A stretch of 64,000 nt of DNA from Allantophomopsis cytisporea (Eukaryota > Ascomycota > Leotiomycetes > Phacidiales > Phacidiaceae). The notes beneath the pieces are model-generated. The model was not told the DNA's origin and did no database searches. It saw nothing but the letters and a program-made list of their open reading frames with translations. Position 1 is the stretch's first letter. Each line of letters begins with the position of its first letter. Below, one piece after another: positions 24,523 to 37,178 of the stretch. Position numbers and translations under genes: made by a program. Location of the stretch: contig CP103021.1 in the NCBI GenBank assembly GCA_024752435.1, positions 868,001 to 932,000 of the forward strand. Reading direction: 5' to 3'.

Positions 24523-26400
24523 ATGTCGGAGCATAGCGGCAGCATCAGAGATTTCTTTGGACCATCATCATCATCATCGCACCCCAAACTGAAGGCTGCT
24601 ACTCCTCCCCCCCCACAATCCATACCACTCTTAAACCCCGTGACCGTCAAGACGACGCCGAAACTGGTTCCGGGGAAGTTGGAGGTGGAGAATTCGGAGG
24701 ATGACGACGGTGACTCAGATTCATCATTAGAGAGCCTGACGGATATCATACGCGCGAGGAGGGGCAATGTCGTCGTCGCCGCCAGCACATCGATACCAAG
24801 GGCTCCATCGCCGCCGGTATATCGTAAACCTGTTACTTTCAATTCGCCTGTGAAGAAGAAGTACAAATTTGATCTGAAGTCCCTAGCCCACGAGGCCGCC
24901 AAAGATGATGCCACGGAAGTTAGTGCCAAGCGCGTGCAGGCACTTTATGATGATGAAGAACAGAATGGACGGGAAATTTCACGTGATGGACAAGAGATAA
25001 ACGCAACTGCAAAGGTCATCGATGCAGCCTTGGAGGATCGTGAGGATGGAGGTGCGCAGAAGGTCATGCAGGCTCTGAAGAGGACGGAAGCTACGCATGT
25101 CCAGCAAAGATGGTATTTCTTCGACACAGCTTCACCGCCCAAGGCAACACGCCGCAGGTTTCCCGCGAAGTTTGTCAAGAAGGAGACCTGGGAATATGAT
25201 CTTGTTGATCCGATATCGAGACAGCAGACTCTAGAGTCTGGGATCGCCAAGGATATGGTCGATTTGGGGGAGGTGCTGCCAGATGAGGTGATCTTATGGA
25301 TTCTTGATGAGATCCCGTTAGTGCCCAGAGACACTCTTCGATCTGCTTACTGCGACCTACTTGATGCTCTTCCTGCTGATCAGATCCAACGCATCTTGCA
25401 ACCTGACCTTGTGCAAAAGCTCTTCAGAAATATAGGGGCCACGGAGGAAGGGGCTATTATAAATACAGAACGCATCATAACTAGAGCTCCTATACTTGAC
25501 CCGTACCCAGATCGTGGTTGGGATGCAGTTATCTCAGTGATCAGTCTTTTGAGTCGGCTTGGGCGATATAGTCCGATTCTTACAGGACAACACCTTCTCA
25601 CCTTGATGGTTCGCATGTGCTTAGATTCAGTGGTTATGGCGAACCTGGACTTATTGGCAGCATGTCAAACGGCAATATCATCACTGGTGAAGTGCGTACC
25701 GGACGGCGAATGGGAGAGTGTTGTAAGTATACGATCTCACATAAATGTCGGACACTAACGACTCCAGCTTGTGGTAGTATGTACCGCTATATCCTATTAC
25801 ACCGATTCGAATCCTCTTCGTGTACAGATGCTACGATGTATACCCGCACATTCGCCCCGTCTGCAAGAGTTCCGACGCAGGTGTGCACTTTCTTTCTTCC
25901 TTGAGGATCCGAAAATAATGAAGCAACCCTCCGACTCCTCATTCTCCCTTCCCTTAGTCACTACACGGTTACACGGCCCAGAATACTCTATCATAGAGTC
26001 GACAGACTATCTGAACCTCTCGGCATTGATGGCCCTTCTCGATATTGCCGTCGATGCAGGCCAGTCTATGGGGCTAAACCTCCTAGATGAAGAGGTCGAG
26101 AAGAAATTTAACGAGGATGTTGATATCCTCTCGACGCGGATCAAGGTCATTTGGAGCAGCATCAATGACACTGGTGCATCTTTCATCTCTAGAATAGAAG
26201 CCAAGGAGGTCATGGAGGGTGTGCGGTATCGATTAATGTTTTCAGTAAGGACGAAAGAGAAGCCAAAGCAGAGCGTATTCGACCGCAAGAAGGGGGACGA
26301 GGACTTCGCTTCGGAGAGGAAAGGCATGAAGGGATTCTTGGATATAATGGAGAGGAAAAATGGTAAGATGACACCCACGGTCGAAATCAAAGTCAAATAG
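24523..26400 (+). CDS. Probable Nse6/CANIN-like SMC5/6-associated protein
   Basis: Two exons are deduced: 24523-25722 and 25768-26400 (45-bp intron, GTAAGT...CACTAACGACTCCAG), giving 610 residues. The first 110 residues are disordered and acidic with SIRDFFGP at the start, which resembles a PIP-like or repair-protein leader. Helical globular sequence occupies about 180 to the end, including DEVILWILDEIPLVPRDTLR and, in exon 2, YLNLSALMALLDIAVDAGQS. This layout resembles fungal proteins with the CANIN domain (Nse6 / SLF2 family), which load the SMC5/6 complex at damaged DNA. The family call is from memory of the architecture, not from a defining motif. The gene structure itself is secure. Confidence 0.6.
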
Positions 26401-26666
26401 CCTAGAAGATAATAATATCAAATGTGGCCACACTTTTCTGTGCCCTCTTGAAAGGTGGGGTAAATTTTACATGGTACCGACAACGTGGAATTGTATCATA
26501 CAGTGTCTAAGACCCCATAAATGCAATGACGAGAACAAAACAGAGGTGGCTAGGCTACAAAAACAAGGTCTTCTCCCAATCTTTTTCTCAGCTCCTACAA
26601 CAAGCAACACAAAACGGCAATACGACTCCCGCTTTTTCCACGGCTCCACAGCTCCTCATAATTGCA

Positions 26667-27510
26667 CTAATCATAGAACTTGCGGTTCTCATTCTTTCCG
26701 AAGAGAGTGTTTCGTACAGCTGGTAGAGCATTATCCTCGAGGAGCTTCAGACGCTCCTCGAAAGTGTTGTTGATGTCGATCTTTCCACCTCCACCGACGA
26801 CGGACAAACCACCAGAACTGTGAGCACATTGTCAGCTATGAAACCCCTCCAGACGCAAAGTTAATGAATGAACTTACCTTCCCTCTGGCTGCGGGTTCTT
26901 CTCGTCAATAGTAACCTCAATGTCCTTGTGCACATTCTCCTTGTACTCCGCTGCAGCCTTCTCAATAGCCTCCTTCACGACATCGTAATCTTGCTCTCGA
27001 GCTCTGACCTGTACCTTGCTCTCGTTGAGAGCATAGAAACCCTCAAGCGCGAGGTTCTTGAGGATGTCCACGTACTTGGCCTTGTCCTCTGTCGCCTCGC
27101 TCAGTCTCTTCTGTGTCTTCTCGAAGATCTCATCAAGCAGCTCCTGTCTAGCACTGAGAACCTTCAGTCTTGTCTTGTTGGCGACGGTGGAGCGAGTGAT
27201 CTGTTGCGACATGGTAGCCTGCTTGAACTTCTTCTCGTACGTGCTATCGATGGTGCTGGTTTCCTGACGCACGAGCTTGGACTTCTCGATGGCGAATTCC
27301 TCGTCCGCTTTGATCTCGATCTCCTTGGCCTTCTCAAGCGCCTCCTGCTTGATGAAGGCCGTCATCTTCTTGAGCTCCTGACCCACCTGTATGGTTTTGC
27401 TACGTCAGCTTGCTGTCATGTTGCTATTGCTGCCCGCAGCTGCACCGCCGCCTGGCATTGGACCTGGGCAAGCTTACCTGGTCATCGGAGAGGGCGTGTA
27501 TTTGCGACAT
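26667..27510 (-). CDS. VMA4: V-type proton ATPase subunit E
   Basis: Peripheral-stalk subunit of the vacuolar V1 sector; it tethers V1 to Vo for acidification of the vacuole. Three exons are deduced: 27510-27478 (MSQIHALSDDQ), 27386-26878 and 26817-26667, giving 230 residues, close to yeast Vma4 (233). Intron 1 is 90 bp and intron 2 is 60 bp, both GT-AG. The N-terminal half is one long charged helix (QELKKMTAFIKQEALEKAKE). The C-terminal globular part includes SSGGLSVVGGGGKIDINNT, across the second splice, and ends GKNENRKFYD. Sequence and length are typical. Confidence 0.96.
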
Positions 27511-28312
27511 CTTGGGGTTTTGGATGTTGCTGTGCTTTAGGTTGTGCGGTTGCGGGGGAGAGGTGGCAGTGGGAGCTTGGAAGTGTGGAGTTTGGGAGGT
27601 GACGGAGCTTTGGAAGGTCGACGTCGAATTGACGCCTGGGATTAAGCTCGCCGATAAGAAGGCACAAGCCGATACAACACCACCAACGAAGACCAGCTCA
27701 GCTCACACAGTCATAAGCAAGCACAAGCACAAGTACAAGCACAAGGCGGTGGACAGAGCACCAACGAGAGCCACAATAAAGAGCAAGCTGATGGGTAAAA
27801 GCGTCGTCACCGGCAATATTCTACATACAATGCTCGCTCGAGTGATCATACAACAAACGGAATACATAACATGAACTTGTGCAGATCTCCGAAGCCTCTT
27901 ATAGAACATAAAATACGAGAAGCAAGTCTGGTGAAGCTGATTCTGTTTCATCTGTTGTTTCTGTTAACCGTAAGGATTGCAAGTGCCTACTCATACATAC
28001 CTTAGTACTGCATAATGGCTCTAAATCCTACACCGTGTGCTTTGATCACTGCCTTGGTAACAGCCTCGTGCCCAAACCCGGAAGCGAGTGACATTAACGT
28101 ATGCTACTGGTACTATTGTCGTGTACAGCGTACATTCATTCATTCATTCATATCATACATTCCAGCTGTTTTCGTCACAACATAAAGCCTCTCCTTTCCA
28201 TTTCGAATTTTCGACGCCATCAATACATATACTCCAGTCTGTTTGAGAGGTTTTAAAGGTTTGCGTTGTTCTCTGGGCAACGAATGTGCTGTTATAGAGG
28301 GATAGCGACGCC
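27511..28312. promoter_or_regulatory. Divergent promoter region, Vma4 / NIPA transporter
   Basis: 800 bp between two divergent starts. A tract of CAAGCACAAG repeats lies at about 27715-27745 near the Vma4 leader, and an ATTC run at about 28134-28150. No factor site could be assigned. Confidence 0.35.
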
Positions 28313-29922
28313 ATGGGCCAGCTAGGAGGCTTGTCGCCCAGTGGAAGTATCGCCGTGAGTTGGAGAGTCTTGTACAAAGGAGGTCTTGGTATTGATTCTC
28401 TTCACAGATCGGTATCTTCGTAGGATTAATATCGACGGGCGTACAGAGTCTCGGGCTCACATTACAACGAAAGTCGCACCTCCTCGAGGATGAAAAAGAA
28501 CCTCATTTCACACGGCCCCCATATCGCCGGCGACGATGGCAACTGGGTATGGGCATGTTTATAATCTCGAATCTGCTGGGCAGCACGATCCAAATCACCA
28601 CACTTCCTCTACCCGTACTGTCGACGCTGCAAGCCTCGGGACTCGTCTTCAACTCGATATGCGCCACCCTTATCCTCGGCGAACCCTTTACAAGATGGTC
28701 GTTGGGAGGCACAGTACTGGTATGCACCGGTGCGATCATGATCGCCATATTTGGGGCTATTCCTGAGCCAGCACACAATCTCGACCAGCTACTCGATCTT
28801 TTGGGTCGGCGGACCTTTGTGCTGTGGATGATAGGGCAGGGAATTCTAGTGTCTATCATCATAGCCATAGCTGCTTGTCTCTCACGTATGCATAGCATAG
28901 CATCGAACCCACGAATTCGACTACTTCGAGGTCTCGCATATGGGGTCATCAGTGGTATTCTTTCGGCGCACTCCCTTCTAGTAGCCAAATCGGCCGTGGA
29001 ACTCCTTGTGCGCACCATCATCGACCGCAAGAACCAGTTCAATAGATGGCAATCATGGGCCTGTCTCCTTGGTCTCGTCTTCTTCGCCCTCACCCAACTA
29101 TACTACCTACATCGCGGCCTCAAGCTCGTCTCCACAAGCGTTCTCTATCCCCTGGTGTTCTGCATCTACAACATAATAGCTATCCTAGACGGGCTAATCT
29201 ATTTCCACCAAACATCCCTCATCTCCGTCCTACACGCCTGCCTGATCGCCCTAGGCACAGCGATCCTCCTCTCCGGCGTCCTCGCGCTCTCCTGGCGCCT
29301 CAACGACGAGCAAACACAACCAGCAGTAACACAGTCGGCCCTAGCACCCGGCCTAGGCTTCGTAGAAGACACAGACAACGAATCATCCGACTCACTACCA
29401 CTAGAGGAAGAAGTGCAAGTAACAAACGAGCACCAAGCCCTCCTCTCCAACGCGCCCATGACCCCAACCACAAAGCTCGACACAGTGCTAGGCGCCACCC
29501 GCAAGGTCCGGCGCGTGCGTCTCAAGGAAACGTCCGAGATCTGGGACGAGCTAGACGACGCGAGCGTACCTCGGAGCAGGAGCGGCGAGCACGCGGGCCA
29601 GGGCGCATATGGGGCCGTGGGACGCGCCAGCAACGCGGGAGCCGACGACGCGGACGAGAGCACGTCGCTGCTGCGCAGTGCGGGCGCCGCTTCGAACATG
29701 GGCTCCATACCACGGCGGCATCGGCGGCGCTCAACCGGCTTCCCGGGCTTCATTGCGCGGCCGGAGAGGGGCGAGAGGGAGAGGGAGCGGGGCGAGCGGG
29801 CGGCGAAGCGCAGGAGTCTTGAGGCGAGGGGCTTTTGGAAGATGAAGTGGTGGAAGAACAAGAAGCGCGGGGGCGATGAGGGGGGCGAAGATGGGGGTGA
29901 GGAGGGGGGCGGGCAAGCATAG
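28313..29922 (+). CDS. NIPA-family magnesium transporter (DUF803)
   Basis: Multi-pass membrane protein of the Mg_trans_NIPA family, probably a Mg2+ transporter of the plasma or endomembranes. Two exons are deduced: 28313-28354 (14 codons, MGQLGGLSPSGSIA) and 28408-29922 (intron 53 bp), giving 518 residues. Exon 2 opens IGIFVGLISTGVQSLGLTLQ, the first membrane helix of the family. About nine hydrophobic segments follow up to residue 315, including LPVLSTLQASGLVFNSICA and VLYPLVFCIYNIIAILDG. Residues 320-518 form a hydrophilic tail, first acidic, then rich in Arg/Gly/Glu with KKRGGDEGGEDGG at the end. The coding GC content rises sharply in this tail. The family assignment is firm; the transported ion is inferred from family members. 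Confidence 0.88.
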
Positions 29923-31225
29923 GGGTTTTTATTATGGGCTGAAAGGGGGGGGGGAGGATAAGGGGTTGGGGATGGAGAGGGTGTACATTATGGTATATAG
30001 GGTGGTATTTCGCATTTCTTTCCCTTTTTCCCTTTTTCCATTTTTCCATTTTCTCTATGGGTGCGTGGTGGGTAGACTCTGCGGCCGAAGATTCGTGAGG
30101 ACATCCTCTCGTGAGAGACTCTGGGTAGAACTCTGGGTACGGACTCACGCAGAAAAGGGGGTGCGCAGGCCGCCATGTTGCATACAGATACGGGTCCTCG
30201 GCGGGGTTTGAAGGGAGTTTAGGGTGTGGGACGGGGTTCCGACTATGGTCTTGAATATTTTCTTTTGTCTTGGAGGCGTTTGCGTTGTGCGTTGTGTACT
30301 AGGAACCATACCATTGATTACAACACTGATGGTCTGGGAGAAGAGTGTTCGTGTATACCAATTTTGAGTATGGGGAATAAGATAGGGTAGGCCTACATAG
30401 ATAGAATGTACCAATGTACCAATCAAAAGAATCCATTTTTCTTTGTATTCGATTTCTTGTTGACTTCACTAGGAGTTACTTGTACACATTATAATTCTCG
30501 AAGTAGGGAAGGGACACGTGCAGGAACAAGTCACCAACACGAACAGTGAAATGCAAAGGAGATGCAACAATTGAACAACGATCCTTTAATACTGTACAAT
30601 ACTGCTGAAGCAAGACATCCGCCGTAGTAGGACCAAGAGAAAAAGGTAAACTTCTGGAATACAATTGGTCCCACCCCCGCAGAAATAGTGGGAGGGGATG
30701 TAACAAGCAAGATAGGAAGCGATAGTTTGTAAAGTTGAAGGGGGAAAAAAAAAAAAAAACAGATATAGTCCCCAGTTTACTCGACCATGATCATGATGCA
30801 CAAAAAGTCTGGTGCCGTTCACCATAAACTGCATTCATACCCCCCCCCCCCCTCCCCTCCTTTCCAGTCTCCGAATCATTCTCCTCGAAAAGCCGCATCA
30901 AAAAACATGGGGAATTAGAAGGTGAATTAATTTCGTCTTCGACGGGTCTTTTTTGGGTAGTAAAGGAACCTGTGGGGAAAAAAACGAAAGATGTGCAAGT
31001 GGAAAGAAGAAAAGTTCAATAAAGCATAAGAAAAAGTCCCATAGAAGAAGAAGAAAAAACGACACCAAAACACCGAAGGTATTTTGAAGGCGCCAGAGTA
31101 CATGGCGGCGTCAAAAACCGACATCTCGTACACCACTTGGGCTTCTTGGTATTATGTATCGGGTATCAGTGCGAAAGACAAGCTAACTCCCCTCTGTCGT
31201 GTATACGAAAGACAGCACCAATCAA
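29923..31225. other. Convergent 3' regions of NIPA and Mcm1 genes
   Basis: About 1.3 kb tail-to-tail. It contains homopolymer runs: G(10) near 29946-29955, A(15) near 30746-30760 and C(12) near 30841-30852. The open frames are translations of low-complexity DNA and carry no motif. Confidence 0.4.
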
Positions 31226-32078
31226 TTATGCTTGATGAGCATGCTGTTGTGGCATACCGGCCTGCTGGGGCATTGGATATCCACCGCCGCGTTGCTGTTG
31301 CGTCATGTAGTTTTGGTACGCGAGAGCTTGTTGTTGTTGCTCGGCAGTCATGTATGCCGGGTGCATTCCAGTGTTCTGGGGCATGCCTGGTCGACCTTGC
31401 TGTGGGAGATGTTGAGGAGCTGGCTCTTCTGGAGATTCAGCAGGATTTTGATCATCGACACCGTTCTCCCCCGAGGTAGGTTCTGGTGCGTTCAAGCACG
31501 CCTGTAATCAGCCGTTAGTAGCTGTCTCCAAGCGCAGATCACTTTGATATATCGTACCTGAATGAGGTTCTTGCCCTCGGCCTTTGTTACGAGAGGTTGA
31601 AGCTTTGGTGTCGTGAATGTGTACACGAGACCGGTCTCTGAGACAACGAGGAGAAGGACTTGGGTTCCAGTCAAGACAGAAAGCTCATATGCCTATTGGA
31701 GGGGGGTCATGTCAGTTTGATGCGCGTTGAATTGATTGAGACGCGCCAACGTGTTTTTTTTAATAATATTTTTCCTTCTCGCGGACAACAACAGTGGAGA
31801 TTTGGGAGACGACTCACCTTCTTCATGATACCAGCCTTGCGCTTGGAGAAGGTAATGTGTCGACGCGACTTATCCGTGATAAACTTGATCTCGATCTTTC
31901 TTCGCTCGCGACCTGGCTTCTCATCATCGTCGTCGTCATCATCGGCGGTGGATGGGCGGGCACGCTTCACCCCTCGATTCTCGCCGGCTGATGCGAGCGC
32001 ATTGCCATTGCCAACAGCATGAGCGTCGTCGAGAGCTGAAGGCGAGCCTTGGTCGTGTTGGTCAGTGATGTCGGCCAT
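31226..32078 (-). CDS. MCM1: MADS-box transcription factor Mcm1 (SRF type)
   Basis: Nuclear DNA-binding factor that binds CC(A/T)6GG-type sites and combines with partners to control mating, cell-cycle and cell-wall genes. Three exons are deduced: 32078-31818, 31692-31558 and 31501-31226, giving 223 residues. The acidic N-terminus has a run of seven Asp. The SRF-type MADS domain starts at about residue 57 with GRERRKIEIKFITDKSRRHI and continues across the first splice (KAGIMKK|AYELSVLTGTQVLLLV). The SAM-like extension ends at TPKLQPLVTKAEGKNLIQ. The C-terminus is rich in Gln and Pro (AEQQQQALAYQNYMTQQQ), as in other Mcm1 activation regions. Confidence 0.96.
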
Positions 32079-32440
32079 TATGGGTTTAGGTTTCTCAGGT
32101 ATGACGAGAATAGGTGACGGTGACTGTTTTGAGAGTACGGCCGACGTGCCTTAACTGCTTATGGTGAGCAGCAACGCGAGAGGTGTGGAGATGCGATCGC
32201 GCGGATAAACCCTTGTCGAGTGTGTGCTGAGGTGCTTTGGTGCTTTTTGGTGGGTGGTTGGTCGGTTGGTGGTGGTAGTGGTTGGTGGTGGTGGGTTTTT
32301 TTGGTGCAAGTCACGAGGGGCTTGACTTGGTCGGGGGTGGTGAGTTATTGAAATGGATAAGCGTGAGTTATGGGAAGGTGAGAGAGAGGGATGTGAGGAC
32401 GTGTGTTTGCCGATATGAGGAGGCGAGCGAAAGCGTAAAA

Positions 32441-32580
32441 GGTGCAAGGTGCGAGGTATGAGGTGAGAGGTGGAGGGTGAGAGGTACGAGGTGAGAGGTG
32501 CGAGGTGAGAGGTGAGAGGTGAGAGGTGAGAGGTGAGAGGTGAGAGGTGAGAGGTGAGAGGTGAGTTAGGTTAGGTTAGG
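32441..32580. repeat. AGGTGAG minisatellite with TTAGG end
   Basis: About a dozen near-perfect 7-bp units of the AGGTGAG type, followed by GTTAGGTTAGGTTAGG. The tract is strongly purine-rich on the plus strand and lies about 365 bp upstream of the Mcm1 start, so it may be transcribed as leader or lie in the promoter. Confidence 0.85.
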
Positions 32581-32882
32581 TGTGAGGGACCTTTTTTTCT
32601 GCGTTTACGTTTGCGTTCAGGTAGTTGGGTGGTTGGTGCTTTTGTTCGCGTTCCGGAGCTTGACGAAGAGAGATAAGTAAGCGGAGTTTGGGGTCAGTGG
32701 TAGGAGCGAGGGGGGTGTAGTAGTAGTAGTAGGAGAGGGTGGAGGGTGGAGGGTGGAGGGTGGAGGAGAAGGAGGAGGAGGAGGAGGGAGGGGGTGGAAG
32801 TGTTGTAGGAGTTGTATTGTAGGTAGTACTTAGTACATGTGCGTGAGTGAGTGAGTGAGTGCGTGGGCTGCCATAGTACAAA

Positions 32883-32945
32883 ATACCATAGTATCATAGT
32901 ATCATAGTATCATAGTATCATAATACCATAATACCATAATACCAC
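32883..32945. repeat. ATCATAGT / ATAATACC tandem repeat
   Basis: Units of 8 bp (ATCATAGT), about five copies, then a related unit ATAATACC, about three copies. The change of unit within one array suggests successive expansions. Confidence 0.8.
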
Positions 32946-33078
32946 AGTGTAGCGAGTCCAGATAAAGGTGGTGGTAGTAGTAAGCTGGCAGGCAGACAGG
33001 CAGATAGACAGGTGAATGGCGCACCAGCTGCTAGGTGCTAGGTGTTAGGTGTTAGGTGCCAGCATACGGTAGAGCATA

Positions 33079-33240
33079 GCATAACCACCACCACCACCAG
33101 CAGCAACACCAGCACCAGCACCAGCACCAGTGCGGGCACACAGACAACTTTTGCCTTGTCTTCCTTACCTTTGCCTTGCCTTTGCCTTGCCTTGCCTTGC
33201 CCTGCCCAGCCTGCCAGCCAGCCAGCCAGCCAAACCAGTC
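33079..33240. repeat. CAC/CAG, CCTTG and CCAG low-complexity block
   Basis: Consecutive runs of CAC, CAGCAC, TTGCC/CCTTG and CCAG units in a C-rich plus strand. Confidence 0.8.
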
Positions 33241-33972
33241 CCACAACGCCTGTGCCTGTCACTTCTCTTTCGTCTGAGAAAAGTGATTTGAAGGGCTGCC
33301 GCACGCGCGCCTTACTCGATTTTGCACATGTTCGTTCTTTTCTTGTGACTTACCTTGAACTTGGATATAATCGAATTGTAAACTGAATACTCCAGAAAAA
33401 GAAGAGAGACAGAAGGAGACCCGAAATAAAATTGTCGTTTCTGATGCCGTGCGTGCACTGCTTATCCTCTGCACAGTGCTTTTTTGTGTCGGAAAGAAAA
33501 AGAATTTAGAGAAGCTAGCTTTCTTGTGAGCAGTGCGATTTGAATTGAACACACACACCACAACTCACATGTAGGCTGGAGAGAGAGAGAGAGAGCGCAG
33601 ATTGAGAGCAGATTGAGAGCAGATAGAGACAAATCGTAATGTATTGTGTCTGGTACCTGGAGTAATGACTCGGATTAGAGACTCTGATGCTGTAACGGTC
33701 TCCTTTTTGGGGGTCTGTCTCTGTCTGTTTTTGATAATACGACAATGCCAAACAAAAAGTGATGAGCGGTGCTGATGACTCGATATGGACAGTTGCGATT
33801 ATTTGACGTTTGAAGGTGAGAAGAAAGATCAGGCAAGGCGTGTGTGCACACTGGGAGTGTTTCGCTGCGGAAGGACGATTTGAGAAAGGTGCGAGCTTTT
33901 GCAAGGAGATGCGCCCCGGAGAGGTTAAGAGAGAGAGATGGAATAGGGTGTACGGTAGTCAAGAAGTGGCAG

Positions 33973-34024
33973 TCAGACGCAGACGCAGACGCAGACGCAG
34001 ACGGAGGACAGACAGACAGGCAGA
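33973..34024. repeat. CAGACG hexanucleotide repeat
   Basis: Five or more CAGACG units followed by CAGA units. Confidence 0.8.
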
Positions 34025-34171
34025 CAATGAGAGCAGGGCGTGGATTGCAGGGGGAGGGGTGGCCATGTTAACAAGGTGTTGTAGGGTGGTGGGGTTGTTT
34101 GGTTGGCTTTGGATGGAAAGCTTGAAGTCTTTTGGTTGAATCAAAGTTGGAACGAGGAACCATTAGAGAGG

Positions 34172-34198
34172 AATCCTCTCTCTCTCTCTCTCTCTCCG
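34172..34198. repeat. CT dinucleotide repeat
   Basis: An uninterrupted CT run of roughly a dozen units. Confidence 0.85.
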
Positions 34199-34475
34199 AC
34201 TCTATCCATCTCTATCCATAGTTTGTACGTAGTACGCAGTGCGTGGTACAATCATATCTACCTATCTCTCTCGGATTCTCCGACTTTCTGACTTCCCAAA
34301 GATACTGACACTCATCTATCTACCCGACTGGGTAATGAGTGCTTCTGAGTCAGGTAAGTGCAAAAAAAGTACGAATGATGTATACTGTATGCACGCACGC
34401 ACGCACGCACGTACTCAGGCACCATCTAATCAGCCATGAGTATCTTACCATGGGCTCATCATTCATGGGAAGACC

Positions 34476-34541
34476 ATGGATGGGTCATGGTTATGGTCAT
34501 GGTTATGGTTATGGTCATGGTCATGGTCATGGTCATGGACC
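34476..34541. repeat. GGTCAT/GGTTAT hexanucleotide repeat
   Basis: About ten 6-bp units alternating GGTCAT and GGTTAT, flanked on both sides by copies of ACCATGGG / CCATGG-like sequence. Confidence 0.8.
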
Positions 34542-35168
34542 GTAGACCATGGGATGAAAGATAGCTATTATGTATGTGTGAATGAATGAATGAATGAATG
34601 ATACCATGGGGGGAAGGAAAGAAGAAGAAGAAGCAGAGTAGTCTCAACGAGGCAATAGTAGACAGGTAAGATAGACAGGTAAGGTAGACAAACAAGTTAC
34701 CTTAGACAAGTTTGATTTCGATAACAAGTATCTATCCATTAACAAGCCATCCAGGACAAGTAAGTCCTCAATCCACCAATAAGCATGATGATAAATCGGC
34801 ACGCCCCAAAAAGGCAATTAGCTATGAAAAGTGTGTGTGTTTGAGTACATAGTACGTGTATGTGTGTGCATGTATGTATGTATATATGTATGTACACAGT
34901 ATGTGCAGACCGATGACAGCAAATTCAAATAAGAAAATTCAAATAAGAATAAGAATGAGGTCTTCAAAGTCAAGCGCATGCTGTACTGTAATAAGTAAGG
35001 TGATTTGATGGTATGTATGGATTGTATTCATAGATCGGGTCTTGCCATTTTGGTTCGTTGCCCATCCCATCGTCATTCATGCTTTTGAGCCGATTGGAAG
35101 GACTTTATCGAATACTGACATAAATTGTCTTGATAGGTAGGATGTGTAGAAACATGGGATTGTTGCAC

Positions 35169-35201
<33 letters not shown>

Positions 35202-35202
35202 C
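35169..35202. repeat. AAT trinucleotide repeat
   Basis: Eleven AAT units without interruption. Confidence 0.9.
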
Positions 35203-35421
35203 TGCACTCGAAGATAATGCTTAGAAGAATCAAGCAATAAGAGAAACAGAAGAGCACAAGGTGATGATGGCGAGACGGGATGTGTGATGGAATGTCCGCT
35301 AGTCAAGGAAGGTGGAAGGGCAATTGAGGGTCGTGCAACGCAGCTCTCATTCTGCACTACCGCAGTAGTCCGCAGCCCGTACTCCCATTAGCGCATAGTG
35401 GAACCTGCACTTGCAGTCCCC

Positions 35422-35546
35422 ACTCATTCATTCATTCATTCATACATTCATACATTTGTGTATGTGCGTATGTGTATGGTGGGTGAGTGTGAGTGTGAGT
35501 GTGAGTGTGAGTGTGTGTGTGTGAGTGTGAGTGTGTGTGTGTGTAC
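35422..35546. repeat. CATT, then GTGTGA/GT compound microsatellite
   Basis: CATT units, then GTGTGA units grading into GT dinucleotides. Confidence 0.85.
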
Positions 35547-37111
35547 TGCGTATGTGTGCGTGGAGTTGTGTATGTGTGAGTAAGGACCAGAGAAAGCCAG
35601 TGCAGGGCCACCAGTGGGTGGATGGCCACACGAGTGTGCACAGATACTTGCGTGCTTAGTGTACCAATGCTCTGACTCTTCTTCTCCTCCTCCTCCTCCT
35701 CCTCCTCTCCTCTCCCCTCCTCCACATGCAGCTTAAGGGCAGCTCAACAATGGGGAATCCATATGTATGGAGTATATACGACAGAGAGTAAGGTATGTAC
35801 CACTAGTAAACTCCCAAGGACTAGGCACCAGGTGGCACTATGATTAGGAAAATGAAGAAGAAGTACGGCCTTCCATAGAGAGCTTGTGCGACAGAAAGTG
35901 TTCCCCATCTCAGCTCAATCTCAATTCTCAATTCAAATCTCTAAATGCTGTCCTTTCCTTCTCTGCATGCACCACCAGCACCTTACCTCGGCCCGGTCAT
36001 GGAAAGATAATGATACGGCATGAAGAGAAGTGAGGCAGCCATGGCAGGAGAGACAGCAAATTATTGAATTGAAAAACAAATTCATCGACCCCAACCAGAC
36101 ATCATTTGAGAGGGAGAGAGAATCTTAGACAAGAGAAAAAGATGGGGAAGAAAAGTGAAGGGAGAGGGAAAAGGAAAGGATTGTCCATGATATCGGTGGA
36201 ATCGAATCAATAGATCATCTTTCCAATCTCGTCCAATCTCTCCCCCTCTCTCCCTCTCTCTTCTCATACCAATACACTTCCCAGTCATCATGGGTTGTTG
36301 TTGATACTGGGTTTCAAATCTCTCTTGTCCACTCTGAACAAAGACAAAAGAATCGCCAATTTTGATTTGATTGAGATTGAATGATGTTCAACAAGACAAG
36401 AGACACGGGCCCTTTCATAGCGTGCAGATAGAGAAGTGGTGATTGATGTGCTTAGTGTGTGTAGACGTGCTGTCACAGCTGAAGAGTGCGACTCTTTTAC
36501 TGACCCGAGCCCCCCTCCAGCGGCCAGAGATGCACGGGGGAGAGAGTCGAGAGTGCGTACTGGGGTTACGGAGGGCAAGGGTCGGGTACTGATGTGCGAC
36601 AGAGAATCGCGACAATTCCAGGGCACACCCAGGGGCACACCCAGGGCACCCCAGCCCCCCAAAAGAAGAGAGAGTGAGAGAGAGAGACTCGGCGGGGAGC
36701 AAACCGAGGACCTTCCAGTGTGCGACATGCTTGATTCATTGACATGGACCTCAGAGGTGTCTATGTGTCTGTTTTCAGAAGTCCAAGCAAAGCATGTACA
36801 TAGGTAGGTATGTATGTATGTATGTAGAAGAGAACAAGAAGATGAGAGCAGAAGAGACAATGTGCATGACCGATAAAGACAGCCACGCGTATTCATTTTG
36901 TTTCTCTTCTACTTTTGCTTCTTTCTTTTCTTGCTGCTTGCTTGCTTGCTTGCAATCAAGAGGAGAATGTTAAGATATGCGTGCGACAACAACGGCGACA
37001 GCGCATTTATGTGTACCTCCCCGCCCTCCTTGTTCCTGCATATTGGCTTTGCAGGTGAGGTGATCTGCCCTGCAAAAAGTTACGCACACGTTCGTTCGTT
37101 TATTCATCATT

Positions 37112-37178
37112 CAAGCCTGTCCCAAGTCTCCCAAGTCTCCCAAGTCTCCCAAGTCTCCCAGGTCTCCCAGGTCCAGGG
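37112..37178. repeat. CCCAAGTCT 9-bp tandem repeat
   Basis: About six units of CCCAAGTCT, drifting to CCCAGGTCT at the right end. Confidence 0.85.

Noticed and set aside
32565..32581. TTAGG repeats as possible interstitial telomere sequence
   Set aside because: Only three TTAGG units, and the fungal telomere unit is TTAGGG; it is better explained as drift of the neighbouring minisatellite.
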